The notes under the pieces are model-generated. The model made no database searches. It saw only the letters and a program-made list of their open reading frames with translations, and was not told where the DNA came from. A program made the position numbers and the translations under genes. Source: Macrosoma leucophasiata (lineage: Eukaryota; Arthropoda; Insecta; Lepidoptera; Hedylidae). Taken from it: DNA of 64,000 nt. The DNA lies in NCBI GenBank assembly GCA_036365455.1, contig JAWQUS010000026.1:15766001-15830000 (forward strand). Reading direction: 5' to 3'. Shown in pieces: positions 19,372-29,449 of this stretch (the stretch's first letter is position 1; each line of letters opens with the position of its first letter).

Positions 19372-20764
19372 GTAAATAAAAATACTAGATGGCGCTTATC
19401 TCCAAGAAAATCAAAAATAAAATCGAATGGACGTTTAGGAATATTTATTGTGTTTAAAATGTCTAAATAGTTTTATTAAATCATATGCATCGTTTGCATC
19501 AGAGCACAGACTACCCAAGTTTACTGCCTTAGTTGAACGAAAATTGTAGAGAAGAAATTCGTAATACAGTATGGTTCACTCTTGACCGCCCGGTCCACCG
19601 GCCCCGTACCATGACCTTTTATTGTCAACCTAAACTGAAACGCTATTAGCTTTGTCTCGTTTCTTCATACGCGCTGTCCCATAAGACAAATGAGAAGATA
19701 TTTTGGCAGTGCCTAAACAGAATCGCTATAAGACGTCATGGTACGGGCCCTTGTAGACCTTAATCCTTGAATACGTCAATAAATACAAGTGAAATATGTA
19801 TGTATGTAACTTAAATATTGCATGGAGTTTTGTAAGGGAATGTTTTCAAAATCAATATTTGTACAGATTTATAAGAATTTGCTAAAAATTTGGTGCTTTT
19901 TCCAAAACAGACTTCTGAAATCTATCTTTTAAAAATCCAGTGTATTTTTCTTTTAAATAAACAATGTTTGAATGAATGAAATTATAGTATACGGCGCTGC
20001 CGCAGTACGTGTTTAAAAAATATTTTAGTTTTTTAATATCCTTTATCAAAACTCATACTATATATACTGAGGGGGTATATCACAATATTAATTTTATTAC
20101 AATTCGGTGTGTAAAATCGTTTTTGTCATGTATTTATTTTTTGTCTGTTTCAAGTATAAGCCAATTTTAAGCATTTTTTTTATTTTCTAAGCTGTAAGTT
20201 TTATTGTTTTAAAATTTCTCGTAGTGACGTTAAAAACAAAATGTGTACGGGTTGAAGTCACCAGAAATTGCTTAAAATTGGATTGCTTGAATTGCATACA
20301 CATACCAACAATTCCGGCCAATATGAATAGCCAACGGGTAGCTATGAAAAAATTACCCCAAAGGATTGTCGCGTCAGCTTAGAACTGAAGACTACTTCAT
20401 AAGAATAAATAAGTGCTTTGCGGTGTGAGTTTTCAACTATTCACGATTTTTGCGGCTTTTATTTCGAGCGCGACTCCCATGATCTCTGGGTTAGTTCAGT
20501 AGCTCCACCGTAGTCCTAAAAAGAGTAAAAAGGGTTCTAGTGATCCGAAGTTTGAAGTCCCTCCCGAAGTCGAAATTTTCGTTACATTGTTTTTTTTTAA
20601 TTTTATTCGCATATTGTTTTATTGCGAATATACAATGAAACATCTCAAAAAAATATTTTTTTTTTTTGCAATTTTGCAATTGGGATATTCATAATAGTGA
20701 TGTGCTGGATCGTTAATAGTTAATAACCACTCGGCACATAATTAATACAGCTGTGTCGTATATA
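19372..20764. other. Unannotated AT-rich interval
   Basis: No open frame or family is recognised. It contains a plausible polyadenylation signal for the upstream gene at 19956. Confidence 0.4.
19956..19961 (+). terminator. Possible poly(A) signal for ubinuclein
   Basis: AATAAA, followed by a T/G-bearing stretch (caatgtttgaatgaatg). It is one of several AATAAA words in AT-rich DNA, so this is only a candidate. Confidence 0.2.
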
Positions 20765-21085
20765 ACTGCCTCGGTAGCCTAGTGGTAGCATTCCACTACT
20801 ACTACGCTGAGGTCCTGGGTTCGATTCCCGGGTTGGGGGTTATCAGAGATAATGGCGTAAAAAAGTCCTTTATCTCTGGTTCTATTGGGATTTTCCCATT
20901 TTCTGGAAATTTCCCAGTACCTACCTCGAAGGTTGGTAATGTGCCCGGAGATGTCAACAGGCTCGCCACCTGTTGCCTACATGGACCAAAACGTAACCGG
21001 CGAATCGTGGGTATTTGCATGTATGCTTGAATGCATGTATTTACCTCTGCCTACCCCTTCGGGATTACAGGCGTGAAGTTACGTA
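20765..21085 (+). mobile_element. tRNA-derived SINE family B, full copy
   Basis: Complete copy. The tRNA-like head has A and B boxes (tagcctagtggtagc, gggttcgattcccggg). The body includes gccacctgttgcctacatgg and aatcgtgggtatttgcatg. The tail is acctctgcctaccccttcgg to aggcgtgaagttacg. The tail resembles the LINE end at 3497-3545. Confidence 0.8.
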
Positions 21086-21167
21086 TCGTATGTGTCGATA
21101 GGTGTGACCTTAATCGACAGACGATCAATTTAATTGGAGTGACGTTTTAGATTCCATTGGACTAGTT

Positions 21168-21232
21168 TACTGGTGGTAGAGCTCCAGTGACGAAGCGCAA
21201 GATGTCTATCTATGTAAACAGCAAGCATGCTT
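21168..21232 (+). mobile_element. SINE-like family A fragment
   Basis: Head only (tactggtggtagagctcc), fused to a short tail piece. Confidence 0.5.
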
Positions 21233-22516
21233 ATATTACTTAAAAAAAACGAGTTTAGATTGTATAATAATATAAAATAAACATCAATCTTGCAAATCAA
21301 ATCTTTAAAGTAACAGTTGAAAACTCGCACATAAATACTAAAATGGCGTACCTTATTTTTAGTAAGACTGCCGCCTATTGTTCATTTTATACATACTACA
21401 TAGCACTGTATAGTACTGTATTTTGTATAGACACTTAGTTTTACTATAGTTTGTTGAAATTATACTTGCGGATTTTCTCGCGTATGCAATACGAGTACCC
21501 ACGATCAATTGATGGTGATTGATTGGTGCATTGTTCACTAAATCTTGTTCTATGAAGTGGACCCGTTCCTCGTAATAGCACAGCAGTTCATTTGAATCAG
21601 CGAGACAGATCGATCGATACCGATAAAATGTCATCGGCTCGCGATCGGTTCGTTTCAATCGCTCGGATCACCGCGACCTGCGAGGCTATGACGGGTTGTT
21701 TTAAACGAAATGAACCAATGGATCGTACAGATTTGAAGACCCGGTTCTTAAGATTCTCTCAATGCGAATGTCACATATCTATGCCCGTGAAATCGAGCGA
21801 AACGTCGGTTAAGGAGTATTGTACACGTGAGAAAATCCGTAAATATAATTTCTGCAATGTATGTAGCTCGTCGATACGTTATATACTATAGTTTTACACG
21901 AATATTGTTTTCATAAACTACACATAGAAAACTCGTTGCTCCATGGTTTTAGTGGTTAAATATTTAGGTACATTTAAGTCGAAATTTAAAAGACTAAATA
22001 CGCTTACTAATTTTAACAAAGTCTAAATTGTCGTGTGATTGCGTAATAATTATGGTTCTTTTTTTAAATGTTTTTTTTACTTATTGTCTTGTTATTGATC
22101 TGCCAAAATAATTCGTTCGATTTTAGAATAAAAATGTTGTGCTTATTCCTCGTCAACGTTTAAAGACACATCTACTTGTAATATGTGATTGGAATAAAAA
22201 ATGTAGTTCCGATATAATCACTTGTAATATTTTGCAATCAAAGAAAACATACGAGGAAAAATTTCTTAATCAACTGTTTTACTTTTCGATTTATCTTTTT
22301 TTCTTCGGTCATTTATGAATGAAATAACACGTCGAGTCATATACCTATTGGTGATAAACCAAAATAAATGAGGTCAGAAATGACATGTATATTGCATAAT
22401 ATCATTTTACGTTGGTAGCTAGTAGAAAAGGATGGGATGACAGTTGCGTGATATTATAACTGACTCAAAAGATATATATTATTATAATTGGAACTGTGTT
22501 TGTATCGATCTATGGA

Positions 22517-22961
22517 TATACAGGTGTAATCGTTAAGTCCACAGGCGATTATACCGTAACTGTTACAGATATCAAAAAACTTCAAACTGATATCGAAAGT
22601 GCTTTAACTAATGAATAAAATGAAAATTATAATGTATCGTTTTAAAAATAAAACGAAAAATATAAAAAAAATACATTAAACACTCTCATACATTTAGTAT
22701 GAGATGGAAGACAGGCTTTAGGTTACCGAATCGTACGTCCGAGTTATACGTCGTGCAGTTGCTTAGTAAAAGAACGATCGATAAAACACTTTCGTGTTAA
22801 ATGTAAAAATTTTGGATATTTATCGATTAATTTTTAAAAAGTTATAATTGTATTTTACTCATTAGGTTAAGTACTTTTGACATCAGTTTAAAGTTTTTTT
22901 GATATCTGTAAATAGTTACGGAATAATCGCCGGTGCACATTTAACGGTTACAGCCGGTATA
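22517..22961. mobile_element. TIR element with ~100-bp inverted ends
   Basis: Left end tatacaggtgtaatcgttaa... and reversed right end tataccggctgtaaccgtta... stay alignable through ttacagatatcaaaaaac to the ataaaat region. It is non-coding. The interval 21233-22516 before it has no recognised feature. Confidence 0.7.
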
Positions 22962-23241
22962 CAGTAGGAACTTTACCCCGATCGATCCAGGAACAAGTTG
23001 AGATATTGTCAATTAATTTTGGATGTTGAATGATCTTCAGCTCTCTAAGCTAGTACTTACCGAGATCAAAATGTTTCTGATGACGTTATCATATAATTTT
23101 GGAGTGTCTGCGAGGACTTGTAATCACAATATTTATTTGGACACCACGTAGTACGGCAGGTACCGTGCTTCATTCATAAAACATCGTTTACTGCTAAATT
23201 TTCTACCATTTTTGAAGTGAAATCATCATTATGATTTGATC

Positions 23242-23531
23242 ATAGAGCAACACCGGAGGGGAGTAGCCATATGCAGACTTTCCCCTCTCAAAGTACAAGC
23301 CCAAATGGGCCTATACCTGTCGCCTAGATGTTTAAATGTGTGCATGAAATTGTTTCTGTATTTTGTCAAAGTCAAGGTGTGAGTTTCGTAGTAATAGACG
23401 ATTTTTGTAGTGTGCGTGTGTGTCGCACGCATTTCCCCCCGCAAAAAATGACAGACTGTTTTGCATCGGTAATAAACGCTATGGCTACTCCCCTCCTGTC
23501 CGCCGCGACCGGTGGGCCGTGTTGCTCTATG
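23242..23531. mobile_element. hAT-type MITE family E, copy 2
   Basis: Ends CATAGAGCAAC / GTTGCTCTATG with perfect 8-bp flanks GATTTGAT (23234-23241 and 23532-23539). Confidence 0.85.
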
Positions 23532-23583
23532 GATTTGATAGTCATTGAAACGAAAGAGCGACAGACACACAAAATGAACACCG

Positions 23584-23685
23584 ATGCTGGGTTGCACCAC
23601 GATATTTGTTAAAGTTCTTGTAACATTTCACGTCACTCTCTAATTTTAACAGATTTCTTTTTTTCTTGTTGCAACCCAGCATAAG
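23584..23685. mobile_element. Palindromic MITE family D
   Basis: gctgggttgcacc at the left, gttgcaacccagc at the right; short copy. Confidence 0.7.
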
Positions 23686-23799
23686 ATTTTAATGTCATAA
23701 GAATGTCGTCTAATATGGATACGTCTTGTGTTTGTGCGCTTATAACTCGAGAACCAGTAATAGATTGTCTGGCCTGGTATACATTTTGTAACGATAGGT

Positions 23800-24477
23800 A
23801 TAGGCCGACCGTTTAACTCGCGAATCGCCTGCGGGGTACAAAGAGAGCGAGGAGCGGGTAACGCTACACACGGACTCAATAATCCAAATACTTATCTCGA
23901 GATATATTGTGGGAAAAGTATAAAATGTGATTGTATACAAACTTGTCTGTATTTTTAAAGTGAAAAATGAACTGATAATTTTAATAAAAGCGTCTAAGGT
24001 ACGAAATAAAAAGATGACAATAACTCCTTTCACGATATACGAGATAAAAGTTATTTAGGATTAGGACTATTCATATAGGTTCATATCGCTTGAATCGTCT
24101 TCACTGTCTGAACAGCTTGAGTCAGAATCTTGCAAATTTATAATAAAGTTGTCCATCTCTTCTCATCTTCTCTCAAGTTATCGTCTTGAAGATACTCCGC
24201 AAAACTATGATCTTGTTTTCTGGCTATAAAAAAGGAATGTATGCGATGTACGTTATTTGTAATTTTTTTTGCAAAACAGGAAAAGCGATTTGTCTTGAGA
24301 TTAATCTTGGTAAGTTTTTACCTTGTGCGTCACTGTCGACGCGTCCGTTGCAAAAATACAAACCGCGCGCTGCTTGACGTGGCTCTGCTCCGCGCACCCC
24401 TGTCACCCACCCGGTGACATCGCCCCCCGCTCTCTTTATACCCCGCAGGCGATTCGCGAGTTAAACGGTCGGCCTAT
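23800..24477. mobile_element. DNA transposon derivative with 50-bp near-identical TIRs
   Basis: The first ~50 bases (ataggccgaccgtttaactc...) recur inverted at the right end with one mismatch, so the insertion is young. On the minus strand, 24156-24067 encodes a short acidic tail (29 residues ending SEDDSSDMNLYE and a stop). This could be the C-terminus of the lost transposase. The family is not assigned. Confidence 0.65.
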
Positions 24478-24742
24478 AGCCCGCTAAATATAAGTCATTA
24501 GCAATATCAATTTTGATTAATGTTGGAAGAGGATATAAATATAGCGAAAGTATGTGTATATAGAAGAAATCATATGTTACAGCGCATCTCTTTTTACAGT
24601 TACGCTTAAATCTCATACTTTCTCCGTCGTTTCATCCTATTTAGGAGCGACAGAGAGATATCTAAGGGTGAGGATTCACAGGTCGCACTACGAATTTACT
24701 TTCGGCAGAGTATGCTTCGAACTGTCAGTAAAGCTGGCTAAG

Positions 24743-25035
24743 TTTACTGGTGGTAGAGCTCCAGTGACGGAGTTCGCGGGCGTAGGCACCACCGCATTAC
24801 CTAATATACTTGCCGCTAAATGGTAGTGATCAGCACTGTCGTGTTCCGGTCAGGTGGTAATGTACGGCCCTGTAATTTCCGGCACAGAAGCATAACACCT
24901 TAGGCCTTAGGAGTGGTAACGCATCTGCATTTTGACCTCTGGTCATTGTGTGGGTGTCTGTAGGCTGCAGTCATCACTTAACATCAATGTGAACTGCATG
25001 CTTGTTCGCCACTTTTATTACATAAAAAAAACATG
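24743..25035 (+). mobile_element. SINE-like family A, full copy
   Basis: tactggtggtagagctcc to cttttattacataaaaaaaa; near the consensus. Confidence 0.8.
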
Positions 25036-25214
25036 AGTTTTGACAGTTCTAAGCATATTTTACTGAAAGTAAAGTGGAAGTGCGGTCTGTGAATCTCGCC
25101 CTAAGTGCCACTTTACATATTCCCTGCTCCAATTGTCACTTGTTTATGCTAATGACGTTTTACTAATGTTGACGCATCATGCGCAATTAATTTGGCACTA
25201 AAAAAAGCATACAA

Positions 25215-25370
25215 ATTCCCGGCACACAGGCATAACGCCTTAGGCCTCAGGAGTGGTAACGCATCTGCATTTTGACCTTGGTCTTTGTGTGGGTGTCTAT
25301 AGGCTGCAGTCATCACTTAACATCAATGTGAACTGCATGCTTGTTTGCCACTTTCATTACACAAAAAAAA
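25215..25370 (+). mobile_element. SINE-like family A, 3' half
   Basis: From tcccggcacacaggcataac to the A-run. Confidence 0.7.
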
Positions 25371-25949
25371 TACAGGATTATGTTATGTCAAACGTTGGGC
25401 CTAAAAAGAGAAAGTTATATGCCAAATTTGTTATTAAAAAGAGATGGATATACTTTTAGGTGTGCCTGACGAGAAGCCACCGTAGAAGCGCTGATAATCC
25501 GTCTATTTAGGTATGTAAAGTCATTGGACTTGTGTATAATAAGGGACAGTGAATAATTAAAAATTGAGACAGCTAAGACTGGGTTGCACGAAGAATTTTT
25601 TTTTTTATTGTTATGGCATCGCTATTACGCATTTTGCCAGTGTCAACTAAAACGATATTTCGTATTCGTAATAAGCAGCGTCAAGTCAGTCAGTCAATCA
25701 GTCAGAGTCACAGTCAATAATTCATGTAAAGCGATGGCTACTTTACCAGAACATTTACAATGAAGTTTTGGAGGCAACCTGATAGGCCGTGTTTTCGCAC
25801 TGTTATTCTATTTCAATCTACACGGGCACTGTAATAAACCTATATCAAATAAAATGCCACCAACTTTATCTAATATAACTCAAAAATACAAAGAAAACGG
25901 AATAAAATAAGAGCACCACACGCCTCTTTCAAGGTTCCCGCCAAAACTC

Positions 25950-26086
25950 CACCAAGATATTTGTTAAAATTATTGTAACATATCACATCCTTCTCTTAAT
26001 TAAAGAAATCTGTTAAAGTTAGAGAAGGATGTGAAACGTTCCCAGAACTTTAACTTTGACAAATATCTTGGTGCAACCCAGGCTGA
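25950..26086. mobile_element. Palindromic MITE family D
   Basis: caccaagatatttgttaaa at the left and its complement before ggtgcaaccc at the right. Confidence 0.7.
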
Positions 26087-26131
26087 GTCTTCGATCGTTG
26101 GTGTTGTCCCCGATATTACGTATTTTATACT

Positions 26132-26370
26132 CATAGAGCAACGCCGGAGGGGAGTAGCCATAGCTTTCCCCTCTGTCAAAGTACTAGCCCAAATGGGTCT
26201 ATACCTGTCGCCTAGATTTGTTAAAGTCCAGGTGTGAGTTTCGTAGTAATAGACGGTTTTTGTAGTGTGCGTGCGTGTCGCATGCATTTCCACCCGCAAA
26301 AAAATGATGGACTGTTTTGCATCGGTAATACACGCTATGGCTACTCCCCTCCGGTCCGCGTTGCTCTATG
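26132..26370. mobile_element. hAT-type MITE family E, copy 3
   Basis: Same 11-base ends as the other two copies; 8-bp flanks tttatact / tttatacc (7 of 8). Confidence 0.75.
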
Positions 26371-26707
26371 TTTATACCTAATAAAAATAAAGCTAAGCAG
26401 GCTTTCAAATACAGTAAATATATGGAACTTACGCGTACATGGAGCAATGGTTTATTTTTAATAAATAAATATGGATGAACAGAAGAAACATGCGGATGTT
26501 TTGTTTCCTTTTTATGTTTGTTTTTTTTTCGGATTGTAATTATGAGGATGTATTGTGATGTGTTAAATCCAGAATTCCAAATTATGCCCAATGTAATGAT
26601 GAATAAATATTTATATGAATTTCTGTTTTTTTTTTACAAATGAATAGTCCTTTTTTTAAAGGATCCTGGCAAGATTTGTCAAAAAATGACAAAAAGTTAT
26701 AGCTATT

Positions 26708-27068
26708 AAAACCTTTATTCCCGTTAGTCCGATCGTCGAACTAATGAGAATTTTTATGCTCATCTGTTCGACCATCGAACTAGTGACATTTTTTTCTCAT
26801 TTGTTCTAATGTCTCTAATGTCAGCAAAAAAAAAACCTAAGACCGTCCTGGCTAAGTCGGGGGCGCCCATAGATTTATTAGTATGGTGCGCCCATGGTCC
26901 CCATCACGTCCAACCACCATGAGAAATGATGTGGGCGCCCATGGCCCCATCACGTCCAACCAACATTAGATGAGAAAAAAAATCTCACTAGCTCAACGGT
27001 CGAACAAATTTTAATGAGAAAAAACAATCTCACTAATTCGATGATCGAACTATTGGGAATAAGCCCTT
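26708..27068. mobile_element. TIR element with ~45-bp inverted ends
   Basis: Left aacctttattcccgttagtc... and reversed right agggcttattcccaatagtt... share tcgaactaatgaga-type sequence. Its middle carries a direct repeat (cccatcacgtccaacca at about 26901 and 26945). Possible TTAA flanks. Confidence 0.6.
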
Positions 27069-27120
27069 TAAAATATTATTTTGGGAACCTAAAGAACAGT
27101 TTCCTAGTTTGATCATCATA

Positions 27121-27290
27121 TTGACGACCCGGTAGTCCAGCGGTGTGAGACGACCGTTTGATTCGAAGAGTTCGATCTGTATGGCCTACAGATATTTGTT
27201 TCGGATCTGGGTGTTTGTGTATGTGGCACCCACGACACAGGTTTATACCTAGTGTGGGGCTGTGAGTGTAAGCGTATTTTATTTATTGAT
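27121..27290 (+). mobile_element. tRNA-derived SINE family C, B box deleted
   Basis: A-box side gtagtccagcggtgtgag present; the sequence jumps from gattcgaagag to tcgatctgtatggcc. Confidence 0.65.
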
Positions 27291-27595
27291 ATCAGCCGAA
27301 AGATATCAGCTGTTGGACCAAAGCCTCCCCATAAGGAGTATATCGCTACGCTTGGCATGCAGATTGGCGATCGTAGTGGCGGTAGTTTTATCGCAGAAAG
27401 CTGCTGTCCACGGAGGATTTCTACTGTTGGAAGGAAAGACCATTTTATAATAAGATGAGTGAAAGTAGTTCAGGAAACATCTTTTAGGTTTTCTAGGTAA
27501 TATTTAATAGTACAAGTCAGTGTATGCCAACTCTATAAACCATTTTTTAAATTTGAATACGTACTTACCATGTCGCAATTATCTATACAGGTCTT

Positions 27596-27845
27596 CACTG
27601 CCTCAGAAGCCTAGTGGTAGCAGACCACTATTGCTATGATGCGTTCGTGAATTCGATGCCGTCGGGGACTATCGGAGATTTAAAGGTGTTATATCCTATA
27701 ACTGAAGCTATTGGGATTCTTACATTTTCTGTAAGTTTTCCAGTGCTACCCTCAGAGTTCGGTAATGTGACCGGATAATATATGTCAATAGGCTCGCATG
27801 CATTTACCTCAGCTTACCCCTTCGGGACATACAGGCATTACTTAC
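27596..27845 (+). mobile_element. SINE family B, diverged full-length
   Basis: Head cctagtggtagcagaccac and tail taccccttcgggacatacagg recognisable; many substitutions. Confidence 0.55.
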
Positions 27846-27924
27846 CTACCATGTCGGAGGCGGATCTTTACAATCATCGCACACATTTCCCAACTCCGAT
27901 GTGTATTATGTTAATTATGATATG

Positions 27925-28988
27925 ATATGTTCTTAGGTTTTCGCGAGCTACACTCATTGAAATAAAACAATTTTTACGGATTTATATCGCGTATATTAAA
28001 CTAAAATTATTTTTAAAATCAACCCGACGTTTCTGTCGCTTTTCAGCTTCCGTGATCCCGGGCAGACTGAGGTGACATTTGTCTGACAGAAGTTTGAAAA
28101 AATTGTATGTAGCTACCTCCATCGATTTCGTAAACGCCTTGCGTAGCGTTCAGGATTAACACAATAATTACTTATGGTATCTTGAGGTCTTGCAGACTGC
28201 TGCGGCTGGGATTTAATCTTGCTAAGTATGAGATCCCATGATGTTGATAATCGCCATCCATCTTCTCTATTGAAATTTGGGTGTTTTTTAATTTCAATAG
28301 CCTCGCGTACCATTCGTGGAATGGGTTTGTGTTCTCTAGCGAGTATTTGAATTTTATCAAACCGGATGTAATGGTTCGGCTTATCCGCTATGTGTTCACA
28401 GACTGCAGACCTCCCTGTTCTTCGGTTTTTGACATCAGCAATGTGCTCTTTAACGCGGGTGGATACAGCTCTCTTCGTTTGACCAATATATGAGAGTCCA
28501 CAATCACAATCTAATTTATAAATGCCAGAATTTTGTAATGGAATATTACTTTTAATGGGTCTTAAATACTGATGAATCTTTTTATATGGTTTGAAAACTG
28601 CTTTAATTGAATTCTTTTTTAAAATGTTGCTGATTTTATCTGTGACACCCTTAACGTAAGGTAGTATAGCTGGTTGTCGTTCTACTGTAGGTGGTTTCAC
28701 GCGGCCTCTGTGACGGACGGGTGGTACATGGAGCTTGTTGTTATGTAGCACCTGGCGTAGGTGCTTCAGCTCCCCCTGAAGATGGTGGTCGTCACAGATG
28801 CCTCGTGCTCTCTGAAATAGAGATGAGCCAACGGCAGATAAATGTGCCGGGTTATGGTGTGATTCACCATTAAGGTACCTATCAGTATGGGTAGACTTCC
28901 TAAACACAGTGTGACTGAGTGTGTTATTGGTTTTTCTAATTAATAAAGTATCTAAGAAGGCTAATTTATTGTCCTGTTCCAAATCCAC
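27925..28988 (-). pseudogene. Penelope-like element, 5'-truncated, GIY-YIG end
   Basis: Minus-strand frame 28988-28113 (291 codons) is open. It starts inside the RT thumb (LEQDNKLAFLDTLL) and contains the endonuclease motif GIYKLDCDCGLSYIGQTKR (GIY...YIG). It ends with the REAIEIKK..NFNREDGW block usual for Penelope-like endonucleases. The catalytic RT palm is missing, so it cannot move by itself. The terminus down to 27925 matches the 3' ends at 1935-2128 and 55727-55870. Confidence 0.88.
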
Positions 28989-29420
28989 ATCTTCTTACAC
29001 ACATTTTCTTTCACATCTCAATTCCATACACCATAAAATCAAATTCACTATGGAATTGGAACAGGCTATTGAAATTAAAAAACGCTCAAATTTCAATAGA
29101 GAAGATGGATGGCGATTATCAACATCATGGGATCCCATACTTAGCAAGATTAAATCCCAGCCGCAGCAGTCTGCAAGACCTCAAGATACCATAAGTAATT
29201 ATTGTGTTAATCCTGAACGCTACGCAAGGCGTTTACGAAATCGATGGAGGTAGCTACTTAAATTTTTTTTCAAACTTCTGTCAGACAAATGTCACCTCAG
29301 TCTGCCCGGGACCACGGAAGCTGAAAAGCGACCAAAACGTCGGGTTGATTTTAAAAATTATTTTAGTTTAATATACGCGAGATAAATCCGTAAAAATAGT
29401 TTTATTTGAATTATGATATA
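28989..29420 (+). pseudogene. Penelope-like element, internally deleted inverted copy
   Basis: Head-to-head with the previous copy. Frame 29010-29253 reads LNSIHHKIKFTMELEQ and then jumps to AIEIKKRSNFNREDGW, skipping about 215 residues including GIY-YIG. It then ends in the same terminus (cagtctgcccgggacc ... gataaatccgtaaaaa). Confidence 0.85.
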
Positions 29421-29449
29421 TTTTAATTTGTGGGGATACAGAAGAAAGA

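Noticed and set aside
21592..21891. 99-codon plus frame rich in Arg/Ser
   Set aside because: No splice signals, no domain and no codon bias distinct from the flanks.
24554..24826. 90-codon plus frame, and similar ones at 36687 (minus) and 42847 (plus)
   Set aside because: They end in the same ELAGxGTTALPNxLAAKW string, which is a translation of the SINE family A head.
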